A stretch of 64,000 nt of DNA. Source: Amycolatopsis eburnea (GTDB lineage Bacteria > Actinomycetota > Actinomycetes > Mycobacteriales > Pseudonocardiaceae). The position numbers and the translations under genes are program-made. Below the pieces are notes generated by a model. It was not told where the DNA came from. It did not search any database and saw nothing but the letters and a program-made list of their open reading frames with translations. This document shows positions 1-7,985 of the stretch, piece after piece (positions within the stretch are counted from its first letter, which is position 1; each line of letters begins with the position of its first letter). The DNA lies in the NCBI RefSeq assembly GCF_003937945.1, contig NZ_RSEC01000062.1, forward strand, positions 124,001 to 188,000, written 5' to 3'.

Positions 1-70
1 GCCGGTCGGCGAGGCCGCGTTCGACGGGCCGCAGCCCCAGCACGGAGTGGAACACCACGATGTCGGTCAC
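1..70 (-). CDS. Dienelactone hydrolase family protein, N-terminus only
   Basis: The first 23 codons of a minus-strand gene run off the left edge. Starting from GTG at 70, the peptide reads VTDIVVFHSVLGLRP, which is how actinobacterial dienelactone hydrolase family proteins begin (first beta strand, then the short helix after an HSVxGLRP turn). Members are alpha/beta hydrolases that cleave dienelactones or related esters in the cytoplasm, but the catalytic Cys/Asp/His lie outside the window. The gene is divergent from the transglutaminase-like gene, with about 30 bp between the starts. The family call rests on a very short peptide. Confidence 0.55.
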   Translation of the reverse strand, partial: MTDIVVFHSVLGLRPVERGLADR

Positions 71-104
71 CCGGCAATCGTGCCAAAGATGACATCATGA
101 GGTG

Positions 105-896
105 ATGGCCCCGCGAGCGACCGTCGACGTCGAGTTCTCGATCCGCGTCACCGAACCCGGGTTCGCCGCGATCTCGGTCGCCGCCGCGCACGCGGACACC
201 GAGGAGCTCACCGTTTCGTGGCACGGGGAAAGCCGGGTCGCCGAGTTCGAGCACGGCACCCGCGCCGAGGTCTTCGAGCTGCCACTGGGCGAGCACCGCG
301 TCACCTACCACGCCGAGCGCGCGCTGGGCGAGCCCGAACCGGAGCCGGTCACGCTCACCGACGTCGCCGTCTTCACGCGGCCGAGCCGGTACTGCCCGTC
401 CGACCGGATCGCCGGGCTGGTGCCGCCGGAGCTGTTCGCCTTGCGGAGCACCGAAAAGCAGGTCCACGCGATCGTCCGGCACGTCCACGAACGACTGTCC
501 TACGTGGTCGGTTCCGGCCGCGCCACCGACGACGCGATCGACACGCTCCTGGCCGGCGAAGGCGTTTGCCGCGACTTCGCGCACGTGTGCATCACGCTGT
601 GCCGGTTCCTCGACATCCCCGCGCGCTACGTCGGCGTCTACGCGCCCGGGCTGTCCCCGATGGACTTCCACGCCGTCTTCGAGGCCGGCCTCGACGGGCA
701 CTGGTACGTCTTCGACGCCACCCGCCTCGCGCCGCGGCAGACCATGCTGCGGATCTCCACCGGGCGCGACGCCGCCGACACCTCGTTCCTCGCCACCCTC
801 GGCTGCGAGCTCGACTTCCTCGGCAGCACCGTGTTCGCGACGACGGACGCCGCGCTCCCGGTGGACGACGGCACCGGGCTCGTCGTCCTGGGCTGA
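105..896 (+). CDS. Transglutaminase-like superfamily protein
   Basis: A 263-residue protein with the cysteine-protease-like transglutaminase core. The Cys lies in GEGVCRDFAH (near residue 152), the His in MDFHAVFEA (near 187) and the Asp in WYVFDATRL (near 203), in the right order for the C-H-D triad. The first 90 residues look like the beta-rich N-terminal domain of the bacterial transglutaminase-like group (COG1305). There is no signal peptide, so it is probably cytoplasmic; such proteins act as peptidases or amidases of unknown substrate. ATG at 105 directly follows an in-frame GTG at 102; neither has a well-spaced ribosome binding site, so a near-leaderless message is possible. Confidence 0.85.
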   Translation: MAPRATVDVEFSIRVTEPGFAAISVAAAHADTEELTVSWHGESRVAEFEHGTRAEVFELPLGEHRVTYHAERALGEPEPEPVTLTDVAVFTRPSRYCPSDRIAGLVPPELFALRSTEKQVHAIVRHVHERLSYVVGSGRATDDAIDTLLAGEGVCRDFAHVCITLCRFLDIPARYVGVYAPGLSPMDFHAVFEAGLDGHWYVFDATRLAPRQTMLRISTGRDAADTSFLATLGCELDFLGSTVFATTDAALPVDDGTGLVVLG

Positions 897-952
897 TGGT
901 TCGACCGCGTGTTGCCTGCGCGAAGTGGCCTTCGGCTGGGTAGACAGTGTGC

Positions 953-1972
953 GTGAACAGTTCCCCCAAGGTCCCGAGCCCCTGGGCCCGGGCGCGTGCC
1001 CGGTACCGGTGGCTCGACCACATCGCACGGGCGACCAACCGCTACATCGAGCGCGGCGGGTACCACTACGTCGCCTCGATCACCTACTTCAGCCTGCTGT
1101 CGCTGGTGCCGCTGCTGATGGTCGCGTCGTCGGTCGCCGGGTTCGTGCTGGCCAGCCAGCCGCACCTGCTCGACACGATGGTGCACGCGATCGTCTCGAC
1201 GCTGCCCGGGGGACTCGGCGACAAGGCCACCGACCTGCTCACCGGCTTCGTCGAGCAGCGGACCAGCGTCGGGGCGTTCGGCCTGGTGATCGGGCTCTAC
1301 TCGGGCTGGAACTGGATGAACGCGCTGCGGGACTCGCTGACCGCGCTGTGGGGCCAGAACCGCTCCGACCAGCCGCTGCTGCGGCTCATCGCCGTCGACC
1401 TGCTCGCGCTGGTCGGCCTGAGCGCGGCGCTGCTGGTGTCGTTCACGCTGACCATCTCGGGCACCGCCCTCGGCGGCTACCTGCTGCGGCTGGCCGGCCT
1501 CGACGACACCAGCTGGGGGCACCAGCTCGTGTCCGCGTCCTCGGTGCCGCTGTCGCTGGCCGCCGACTGGCTGGTGTTCCTGTGGGTGCTGACCCGGCTG
1601 CCGCGGCAGAAGGTGGGCGTGCGCAGCGCCGTGCGCGGGGCGGTCGCGCTGGCCGTCGGGTTCGAGGTGCTCAAGCTGGCCGGCGGGTTCTACCTGCGGC
1701 TGATCGGCGACTCGCCGACCGGCATCGCGTTCGGCTCGGTGATCGGCCTCATCTTCTTCATCTCGCTGGTGGCGCGGCTGCTCGTCTACGTCACGGCGTG
1801 GACCGCGACCGGCTCGGACGCGCCGCCGAAGCCGGTCCAGCCGCCGGCGCCGGTGGTGCTGAACCCGGTGGTCGTGGTGGACCCGCCGATCGCGGTGCCG
1901 GCCACGGTCGGCGTCCTCACCGGCGTGGCCGGCACCCTGCTCGCCCTCCGCTGGCGCCGCTCCCGCCGCTGA
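953..1972 (+). CDS. YihY/virulence factor BrkB family membrane protein
   Basis: A 339-residue inner-membrane protein with the YihY (formerly ribonuclease BN) signature: an amphipathic N-terminus ending in YHYVASITYFSLLSLVPLLM (first membrane segment, near residues 40-60) and about six hydrophobic segments up to the FGSVIGLIFFISLVARL segment. The tail is Pro/Val-rich with a last segment and a basic end (RWRRSRR). Function in the family is not established; export or envelope roles have been proposed. In-frame GTG codons at 947 and 953 are both possible starts and neither has a clear Shine-Dalgarno. A second, longer YihY paralogue lies at 40079-41224. It converges on the thiolase gene across a double hairpin. 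Confidence 0.85.
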   Translation: MNSSPKVPSPWARARARYRWLDHIARATNRYIERGGYHYVASITYFSLLSLVPLLMVASSVAGFVLASQPHLLDTMVHAIVSTLPGGLGDKATDLLTGFVEQRTSVGAFGLVIGLYSGWNWMNALRDSLTALWGQNRSDQPLLRLIAVDLLALVGLSAALLVSFTLTISGTALGGYLLRLAGLDDTSWGHQLVSASSVPLSLAADWLVFLWVLTRLPRQKVGVRSAVRGAVALAVGFEVLKLAGGFYLRLIGDSPTGIAFGSVIGLIFFISLVARLLVYVTAWTATGSDAPPKPVQPPAPVVLNPVVVVDPPIAVPATVGVLTGVAGTLLALRWRRSRR

Positions 1973-1977
1973 CCCGC

Positions 1978-2033
1978 CGCTTTCACGTGAAAGCGCCCAC
2001 CTGGGGGCGTAGCTTTCACGTGAAAGCTACGCC
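1978..2033. terminator. Double inverted repeat between convergent genes
   Basis: There are two perfect palindromes, 18 bp (1978-1995) and 28 bp (2006-2033), both centred on CACGTG and both containing CTTTCACGTGAAAG. They begin 6 bp after the YihY stop; the second covers the thiolase stop codon (2027-2029). Position and symmetry suggest bidirectional termination. There is no T-run. The core TTTCACGTGAAA is also the core of the bacterial parS consensus. Confidence 0.6.
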
Positions 2034-3193
2034 GTGGGCTTTTCGGAGCCGACGAGCCACATCGAGAAGTACTGGGAGCCGCCGCCGTAGGCGTGGCCGA
2101 GCGCGCGGCGGGCGCCGTCCACCTGGTAGTCGCCGGCCCGGCCCATGACCTGCTTCGCCGCCTCGGAGAACCGGAGCATGCCGGACGCGCCGATCGGGTT
2201 GGACGAGAGCACCCCGCCGGACGGGTTGACCGGCAGCCGCCCGCCGAGCGCCGTCTCGCCCTTCTCGGTCACCTTCCAGCCCTCGCCCTCGGGCGCGAAC
2301 CCGAGGTTCTCCAGCCACATCGGCTCGAACCACGAGAACGGCACGTAGATCTCGGCGACGTCCACTTCGGACATCGGGTCGGTGATGCCCGCCTCGGCCC
2401 ACAGCGCGGCCGCCGCGTCCCGCCCGGCCTGGGGGTTCACCTGGTCGCGGCCGGCGAAGGTGGTCGGCTCGGTGCGCATCGCCGTCGCGTGGATCCACGC
2501 CGCGCCGCCCTCGACGGCGTCCCCGGCGGCCTCGTCGCCGAGCACCATCGCGCACGCGCCGTCGGACGACGGGCACGTCTCGTCGTAGCGGATCGGGTCC
2601 CACAGCATCTGCGACGCCCGCACCGATTCGACGGTGATGTCCGCCTGCCGCAGGTGCGCGTACGGGTTCAGCGCCCCGTTGCGCCGGTCCTTCGCCGCGA
2701 CGATCGCCCCGACGTGCTCGGGCGCGCCCGACCGCCGGATGTAGGACCGCACGTGCGGCGCGAAGTAGCCGCCCGCGCCCGCCCCGACCGGCATCTGGAA
2801 CGGCGGCAGGATCGACAGGCCCCACATCGCGTTCGACTCGGACTGCTTCTCGTACGCCACCGTGAGCACGCGCCGGTGGACACCGGCCTGGATGAGCGAC
2901 GCCGCGACCAGCGCCGTCGAGCCGCCCACCGACCCGGCGGTGTGCACGCGCAGCAGGGGTTTCCCGGTCGCGCCCAGCGCGTCCGCGAGGAACAGCTCGG
3001 GCATCATCACGCCCTCGAACAGGTCCGGGGCCTTGCCGAGCACGACGGCGTCGATGTCGGCCCACTCGACCTGGGCGTCGGTCATCGCGCGGTCGATCGC
3101 CTCGCGCAGCAGGCCCGGCATCGAGACGTCCGCGCGCTTGGCGCGGTGGTGCGTCTGGCCGGTGCCGAGCACGGCGGTGAGCTGCTTGGTCAT
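2027..3193 (-). CDS. ltp3: Thiolase-fold sterol side-chain aldolase (Ltp3-like)
   Basis: A 388-residue thiolase-fold protein resembling mycobacterial Ltp3 (Rv3523), called a lipid-transfer protein or acetyl-CoA acetyltransferase in older annotation. Families of this kind act with a DUF35 partner as retro-aldolases on steroyl-CoA side chains; ltp3 and ltp4 are reported to be needed for C24-branched sterols in Rhodococcus. The thiolase nucleophilic Cys loop is replaced by HTAGSVGGS (near residue 85) and the C-terminal CxG loop by AYGGGSQ, so it should not be a true thiolase. The NPSGGVLSSNPIGASG loop is kept. It starts at ATG 3193, overlapping the upstream stop by 4 bp (ATGA), which implies translational coupling. 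Order DUF35-ltp4-ltp3 matches Rv3521-Rv3523. Confidence 0.75.
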   Translation of the reverse strand: MTKQLTAVLGTGQTHHRAKRADVSMPGLLREAIDRAMTDAQVEWADIDAVVLGKAPDLFEGVMMPELFLADALGATGKPLLRVHTAGSVGGSTALVAASLIQAGVHRRVLTVAYEKQSESNAMWGLSILPPFQMPVGAGAGGYFAPHVRSYIRRSGAPEHVGAIVAAKDRRNGALNPYAHLRQADITVESVRASQMLWDPIRYDETCPSSDGACAMVLGDEAAGDAVEGGAAWIHATAMRTEPTTFAGRDQVNPQAGRDAAAALWAEAGITDPMSEVDVAEIYVPFSWFEPMWLENLGFAPEGEGWKVTEKGETALGGRLPVNPSGGVLSSNPIGASGMLRFSEAAKQVMGRAGDYQVDGARRALGHAYGGGSQYFSMWLVGSEKPTA

Positions 3194-4203
3194 CGGGCCT
3201 CCAGCACGGTCACCAGGTTCTGTTGCAGGGCGGGGCCGCTCGTCGCGTGCGCCACGGCCTTGCGGGACTCGCCGCGGTGGATCCGGGCGGCGGCCTCGCC
3301 GATCCGGGCCAGCCCGGCGGAGAACATCGGGTTCGCCGCCAGCGCGCCCCCGGAGGGGTTGACCCGCACCTCGTCGCCGAGCCCGAGCGCGCCGCGCAGG
3401 ATCAGCTCCTGGTGCGTGAACGGCGCGTGCAGCTCGGCGAGATCGGCGCCGTCGAGGTCCAGTGCCTTCGCCGCGGCCTCGGTGGACGGCGAGCGGGTCA
3501 GGTCGCGGGCGCCGAGCACGGGGGAGTCGACGCGGTGCTCGATCCCGCCGATCACCGCGGGCCGCTCGACGATGTCGCGGGCGCGTTCCTCAGTGGACAG
3601 GACGATCACGGCCGCGCCGTCGGTGACCGGCGCGATGTCGTGCCGCCGCAACGGGTCCGCGAGGTAGGGCGCGTCGAGCAGCTCGCTGACGTCCTTGCCG
3701 GTGCCGCGGGCGGCGACCTCGGCGAGGTCCTTTTCGGACCACAGCCCGGCGTCGAGCCCCAGGCGCGCCTGGAGCCCGGCGATCGAAACGGAGTCCGGCC
3801 ACAAAGGAGCGACGACGTAGGGGTCGAGCTGCAGGGCGAGCACCCGGCGCAGCTGCCCGGCGCTGGACTTGCCGAAGCCGTAGACGAGCGCGGTCTCGAC
3901 CTCGCCCATCTTGATCTTCAGCCAGGCCTCGTAGAGTGCCCAGGCGGCGTCCATTTCGACGTGCGACTCGTGGATCGGCGGGAACGCGCCGATCGCGTCG
4001 ACCGCGGCGATGAACGAGAAGGCGCGCCCGGCCAGGTAGTCCGACGAACCGGAGCACCAGAACCCGATGTCCTGTTTGGACAGGCCGGTCTGCGCGAAGA
4101 CCTCGGCGAAGATGGGGACGAGCATTTCGACGCCGTTGGTGGTCCCCTCGGTCTCCCGGACGTTGGGGGCCTGGGCGAAGCCCGCGATGGCGACGTCTGG
4201 CAT
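3190..4203 (-). CDS. ltp4: Thiolase-fold sterol side-chain aldolase (Ltp4-like)
   Basis: A 337-residue partner thiolase-fold protein, similar in size and position to mycobacterial Ltp4 (Rv3522). The N-terminal half carries the substrate loop ESHVEMDAAWALYEAW (near residue 80), where a thiolase would have its Cys, and the C-terminal half has NPSGGALAANPMFSAGL; the catalytic cysteines are absent. It is inferred to form a hetero-complex with the downstream thiolase and the upstream DUF35 protein and to cleave acetyl- or propionyl-CoA units from a 3-hydroxy steroyl-CoA. The start at ATG 4203 lies 8 bp after the DUF35 stop, so the three genes form one operon read leftwards from about 5200. Confidence 0.72.
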   Translation of the reverse strand: MPDVAIAGFAQAPNVRETEGTTNGVEMLVPIFAEVFAQTGLSKQDIGFWCSGSSDYLAGRAFSFIAAVDAIGAFPPIHESHVEMDAAWALYEAWLKIKMGEVETALVYGFGKSSAGQLRRVLALQLDPYVVAPLWPDSVSIAGLQARLGLDAGLWSEKDLAEVAARGTGKDVSELLDAPYLADPLRRHDIAPVTDGAAVIVLSTEERARDIVERPAVIGGIEHRVDSPVLGARDLTRSPSTEAAAKALDLDGADLAELHAPFTHQELILRGALGLGDEVRVNPSGGALAANPMFSAGLARIGEAAARIHRGESRKAVAHATSGPALQQNLVTVLEAR

Positions 4204-4210
4204 CAGGACC

Positions 4211-5188
4211 TCACAGGTGGTGGGCGAAGGTTTCGTAGGCCGCGTCCGGCTCGCCGGTCGGCTCGAAGTGGCTGATGTTCTCCAGCGACGTCCACCACTC
4301 TTCGCGGGGCTTCCAGGACGCCCGCACGCGCATCCCCATCCTGACGTCCTGGGCGTCGCACCCCAGCACGAGGTGCAGGAACGCGATGTCCGCGCCGTCG
4401 AGCAGGATGTAGGCGGCGACGTACGGCGGCTTGATCCGCTGGCCGAGGAACGGGACGTTGACGATGCAGAACGTCGTCACGATGCCGGTGTCGGGCAGCT
4501 CGACCTCTTCGGTGGTCGGCACGCCGTCGGTCGGGCAGGCGCCGCGCGGCGGGATGTAAACCTTCCCGCATTCGGGACAGCGCTGGCCGATCAGCTTGCC
4601 CTCGGCGAGTCCCCGCAGGTAACGGCTCTCCTCGGGCGAGGCGGAGTGCATGTACTTCAGGTGCACCGGCGTGATGACGACGCTGACCGGCGCACCCTCT
4701 TCGCGCTCGGCGACCGGGGGAACGGGCTCGGTCGGCTCGGTGTCTTCGGCGTCGACGGGCAGGAAGTAGGCGATGTCCCGGATGTGCCCGACGGTCTCCC
4801 CGGCCCACCGCACGCGCACCCGTTGTCCACTGTGGATGTTCTCCGGTGACCCGGCGTCCACGGCGTGCAGCATCGCGGTGTCGGCCCCGTCGAGCTTGAC
4901 CAGTGCCCAGGCGAACGGCCGGCTCAGCGGCTGCCCGTCGAGCGGCTCGGGGCACCACGACCAGGAGACGACGGTGCCCTCGTCGCCCACGGGGACGAAC
5001 TCGCCGAGCTGCTCGGCGGTCACGGGGTCGTACTCGACCGGGGGGACATGAACGCGGCCGTCGCTGCCGCGGACGCCTTCGATCCGGCGCTCGCGCAGCC
5101 CGGTGACGAACCGGCCGAGGACGGGCCCGGTCGAGCGCGTGTAGTCGAAACCGACGTTGAGGGGTGCCGCCAGTGGTGTCTCGGTCAC
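4211..5188 (-). CDS. Tandem DUF35 OB-fold protein, aldolase partner (Rv3521-like)
   Basis: A 325-residue protein with two OB-fold (DUF35) modules. The first (about 30-150) has no zinc ribbon. The second (about 185-320) begins with a rubredoxin-like knuckle, RCPECGKVYIPPRGACPTDG, giving C-x2-C-x9-C-x2-D, so the fourth expected cysteine is Asp. DUF35 proteins pair with thiolase-fold enzymes and help bind acyl-CoA. GTG at 5188 is chosen over an upstream ATG at 5224 because that ATG lies between two KstR-type operators and the protein homology starts at TETPLAAPLNVGFDY. First gene of the DUF35-ltp4-ltp3 operon. Confidence 0.75.
   Translation of the reverse strand: MTETPLAAPLNVGFDYTRSTGPVLGRFVTGLRERRIEGVRGSDGRVHVPPVEYDPVTAEQLGEFVPVGDEGTVVSWSWCPEPLDGQPLSRPFAWALVKLDGADTAMLHAVDAGSPENIHSGQRVRVRWAGETVGHIRDIAYFLPVDAEDTEPTEPVPPVAEREEGAPVSVVITPVHLKYMHSASPEESRYLRGLAEGKLIGQRCPECGKVYIPPRGACPTDGVPTTEEVELPDTGIVTTFCIVNVPFLGQRIKPPYVAAYILLDGADIAFLHLVLGCDAQDVRMGMRVRASWKPREEWWTSLENISHFEPTGEPDAAYETFAHHL
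4825..4837. repeat. GTCCACWGTGGAC-family palindrome, copy 1
   Basis: GTCCACTGTGGAT matches the 13-bp palindrome in 12 positions; the 11-bp core is exact. It lies inside the DUF35 gene in a different codon phase (Ile-His-Ser-Gly-Gln) from the copies in other genes, so the repeat is at DNA level and not only a peptide bias. Confidence 0.5.
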
Positions 5189-5197
5189 GCCGTTGAG

Positions 5198-5211
5198 TGA
5201 AACACGTTCTC
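5198..5211. promoter_or_regulatory. Putative KstR operator, proximal site
   Basis: TGAAACACGTTCTC fits the KstR consensus TNNAACNNGTTNNA except for the last base. It lies 10 bp upstream of the GTG start (5188) of the DUF35-ltp4-ltp3 operon, where a bound TetR-type repressor would block transcription. KstR controls the cholesterol regulon in mycolic-acid actinomycetes; no kstR gene is in this window. Confidence 0.6.
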
Positions 5212-5253
5212 GTTCTGGCGGCAAGATTCACTGCGGAGTGGATCGAGGTTTAC

Positions 5254-5267
5254 TGGAACGTGTTCTA
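5254..5267. promoter_or_regulatory. Putative KstR operator, distal site
   Basis: TAGAACACGTTCCA (minus strand) matches the KstR consensus TNNAACNNGTTNNA at every defined position and differs by one base from the perfect palindrome TAGAACACGTTCTA. It lies 66 bp upstream of the DUF35 start, 56 bp centre-to-centre from the proximal site, and includes the stop codon (5265-5267) of the STAND/TPR regulator gene. Confidence 0.72.
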
Positions 5268-7865
5268 GGTGGCTGGCTCGGGGACGCCCAGCTCGCCGAA
5301 CAGGGCGCTCGCCCGCCGCCGGTGGCCGCGGGCCTCGCCGGGCTCGTCGCGGGCCTCGTGGGCCGCGCCGAGGCCGGCCAGGGCCCGGGCCTGCTCGTAC
5401 CGCTCGCCGCCTTCGGCGGCCAGGGACATCGCCCGCCGGTGCGCGTCGATCGCTTCGCCGGGCGCGCCGGCCTGGGTCAGGGCCGAGCCCAGGTTGTTGA
5501 GCGCCTCGATCTCCACGTACCGGTCGCCGATCTCGCGGGCTATCGCGAGGGCTTCGCGGTGGTGGCCGAGCGCGTCGGCGAGCCGGCCCCGCTGCCGGTC
5601 GAGCGTGCCGAGGTTGGTGAGCACGAAGCCTTCCGTCGTCCGGCTGCCCACGTCGCGGGCGATCCCGAGCGCCCGGCGGTGGCAGTCCTCCGCCTCGCCG
5701 GGACGGCCCAGCTGCTGGTGCACCGCGCCGATGTTCGTCAGCGCGTGCCCGGTGTACTCCCGGTCGCCGAGCTCCTGCCCGATCGCCAGTGCCCGCCGGA
5801 AGTGGTCGAGCGCTTCGGCACGGTGGTCCTGCCGCCGCAGGACGTTGCCGATGTTGTTGAGCAGGTAGGCCTCGTTGGCGCGGTCGCCGATCTCGCGGGC
5901 GATCGCCAGCGCCCCGCGGAACTGCCCGAGCGCTTCGGCGTAGCGGCCCAGCGCCGCGCAGGCGTTGCCGATGTTGCACCCGGCCCGGCTCCGGCCGGCG
6001 CGGTCGCCGACCTCCCGGGCGATCGCCATGGCCTGCTCGTAGCAGGCGAGCGCTTCACGGGTGCGCCGTTGCCGCTCGTGCACGATGCCGAGGTTGTTCA
6101 GCGCCCGCCCTTCGTTGACGCGGTCGCCGGTTTCCCGGGCGAGGCCGAGTGCTCGCGCGAAGAGCCGCTGCGCCTCCTCGATGCGCCCCTGCTTCCAGCG
6201 CGCGCCGCCGAGGTGGTTCAGCGCGTGGACCTCGCCCGCGCGGTCGCCCAGCTCCGCGACCGCCTCGAGCGCCCGTTCGTGGAGGGTGACGGCGACCGTG
6301 GTGCGGCCCATCACGTGCAGGTGCCGCCACAGGAGCATCGCGATGTCCGCCGTGTGGCGGGGCCGGCCCGGCCGCGCCGCCGCGGCCACCACGTTGGCTT
6401 CCTCGGCGTCCAGCCAGTCCCGGGCCGCCTCGGCGGTGACCGGCCCGGGGCCGGGCGAGCCGGCGACCGCGGGACGGCGGTCCTTCTCGTACGGGTACAC
6501 GAGGTCCATCGCGACGGCCACCCGGTGGCGGTAGTGGTCGAGCAGCCGGGTCACGGCGTCGTGCGCCCGGCTGCCCGGCTCGTCGAGGCGAGCCCGTTCC
6601 GCCGCGTACGCGCGCACCAGGTCGTGCAGGCCGTACCGGCCCGGCGCCGGGCGGGTCAGCAGGTGCGCGGTCGCCAGGGTCTCCAGCCGGTCGCGGGTGC
6701 CGTCCGGGTCCTGGCCGGCCAGCGCGGCGGCCGCGGCCGCGTCGATGTCCCGGCCGGGTGGCTGGGCCAGCAGCCGCAGGAGCCGGCGGAGCCCGGCGTC
6801 GAGACCCCGGTCGGAGAGGGCGATCGCGGCCCGCACCCCGCCTTCCATGGCGAGCTCGGCCAGCGGGGCCGGGTAGTCGGCGAGCGGCCAGTCCGGGTGG
6901 TCCCGCAGGTGCCTGCCGATGATGGACAGGGCCAGCGGCAGCCGGCCCAGCAGCGCGGCGATCCGGGCGGCGGTCGCCGGGTCGGCGTCGACCCGGTCGG
7001 CGCCCGCGGTCCGCCGCAGCAAGGTGAGCGATTCGGCCGGGGTGAACACCGGCACCGAGACGCCGCGCATGCCCGGCAGGCGCCGCAGCGCGGTCCGGCT
7101 GGTCAGCAGTACCGGGCACGACGGCGCCCGCGGGAGGAGCGGCTCGGCCTGCCGGTCGTCGAGGACGTTGTCCAGCACGACGAGCGCCCGCGTCTCCGCC
7201 ACCCGCCGCCGGTAGAGGGCGGTCCGGCCCTCGACGGTCTTCGGGATCGCCGCGCCGGGCACGCCGAGCAGCCGGAGGAACGACTCGAGCACGGCGTACG
7301 GATCCGCCGGCGGCCCTTCCGGGTCGAAGCCGCGCAGGTCGGCGAAGAGGGTTTTCCGGTCGCCGTCCGCCGCGAGGACGCGATGGCCGACGTGGACCGC
7401 CAGCGCGGTCTTCCCGACGCCGGCCATGCCGGTGAGCACCGCGCCGGCGGAGGTGCGGCACCGGTCGGTGACCCGCTGGACCAGGCGGGCGCGGCCGATG
7501 AACGCGGCGGCGTCCGCCGGGAGCCGGTCCCACGCGCCGACGCAGCCGGCCGCGCCGCGTTCCCCGAGCACCAGGGCGAGGGCCTGGCGCCAGCGCAGCA
7601 GCACCGGCGGATCGTCGCCCGCCAGGGCCCGCACGACGGCGAGGATCAGGTCGGGGCTGGGCCGGCGGCGGCCGAGCCGGAAGCAGTCGCCGACGGTGGC
7701 GCGCGCCGGCCATTCGCTTTCCGGGATCCCGGCCGCGTGCCGGGCGGCGTGGATCCGCTGGGTGACCGTCGTGATCGACGGGCCGCCCGCCCACACCTTC
7801 AACGACCGGAGCTCGCCGATGAGCTCGTCCACCGTCCGCGCGTGCTCTGGATCCGGCGCTCGCAT
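5265..7865 (-). CDS. STAND regulator: HTH-like N-terminus, NB-ARC ATPase, TPR array
   Basis: An 866-residue cytoplasmic signal-transduction ATPase of the AfsR-like architecture without a SARP domain. Residues 1-100 resemble the helix-turn-helix region seen ahead of NB-ARC domains (RLGRRRPSPDLILAVVRAL). The ATPase follows, with Walker A GMAGVGKTA (near 146), Walker B ALVVLDNV (near 232), the GxPL motif GRLPLALSIIG (near 310) and an MHD-like GLHDLVRAYAAE (near 420). From about 510 to the end there are nine or so 40-residue TPRs with repeating GDRxxExxALNNLG and ALAIARE patterns. Such proteins oligomerise on ligand binding; the target is unknown. GGGGAGGG precedes ATG 7865. It is divergent from the secreted gene at 7986 and its stop codon lies in a KstR-type site. 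Confidence 0.85.
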   Translation of the reverse strand: MRAPDPEHARTVDELIGELRSLKVWAGGPSITTVTQRIHAARHAAGIPESEWPARATVGDCFRLGRRRPSPDLILAVVRALAGDDPPVLLRWRQALALVLGERGAAGCVGAWDRLPADAAAFIGRARLVQRVTDRCRTSAGAVLTGMAGVGKTALAVHVGHRVLAADGDRKTLFADLRGFDPEGPPADPYAVLESFLRLLGVPGAAIPKTVEGRTALYRRRVAETRALVVLDNVLDDRQAEPLLPRAPSCPVLLTSRTALRRLPGMRGVSVPVFTPAESLTLLRRTAGADRVDADPATAARIAALLGRLPLALSIIGRHLRDHPDWPLADYPAPLAELAMEGGVRAAIALSDRGLDAGLRRLLRLLAQPPGRDIDAAAAAALAGQDPDGTRDRLETLATAHLLTRPAPGRYGLHDLVRAYAAERARLDEPGSRAHDAVTRLLDHYRHRVAVAMDLVYPYEKDRRPAVAGSPGPGPVTAEAARDWLDAEEANVVAAAARPGRPRHTADIAMLLWRHLHVMGRTTVAVTLHERALEAVAELGDRAGEVHALNHLGGARWKQGRIEEAQRLFARALGLARETGDRVNEGRALNNLGIVHERQRRTREALACYEQAMAIAREVGDRAGRSRAGCNIGNACAALGRYAEALGQFRGALAIAREIGDRANEAYLLNNIGNVLRRQDHRAEALDHFRRALAIGQELGDREYTGHALTNIGAVHQQLGRPGEAEDCHRRALGIARDVGSRTTEGFVLTNLGTLDRQRGRLADALGHHREALAIAREIGDRYVEIEALNNLGSALTQAGAPGEAIDAHRRAMSLAAEGGERYEQARALAGLGAAHEARDEPGEARGHRRRASALFGELGVPEPAT

Positions 7866-7985
7866 CGAAACCCTCCCCGGTTTCCGGCTCGTCCGGGATC
7901 ATCCAGGTTTTCCCCGTCCGCCGGTGGCCGGTCGGAGAATTTCCGCCGTCCGAAGCAACGAGCGTTGGTACGGAAGGGGAGATCG

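Noticed and set aside
1978..2033. Functional parS cluster marking a nearby replication origin
   Set aside because: The flanking bases differ from the parS consensus, all copies sit in terminator positions, and no parAB, dnaA or dnaN genes are in the window.
5189..5224. ATG 5224 as start of the DUF35 gene
   Set aside because: It would put the first codons across a KstR-type operator, and the 12 extra residues are not part of the recognisable protein.
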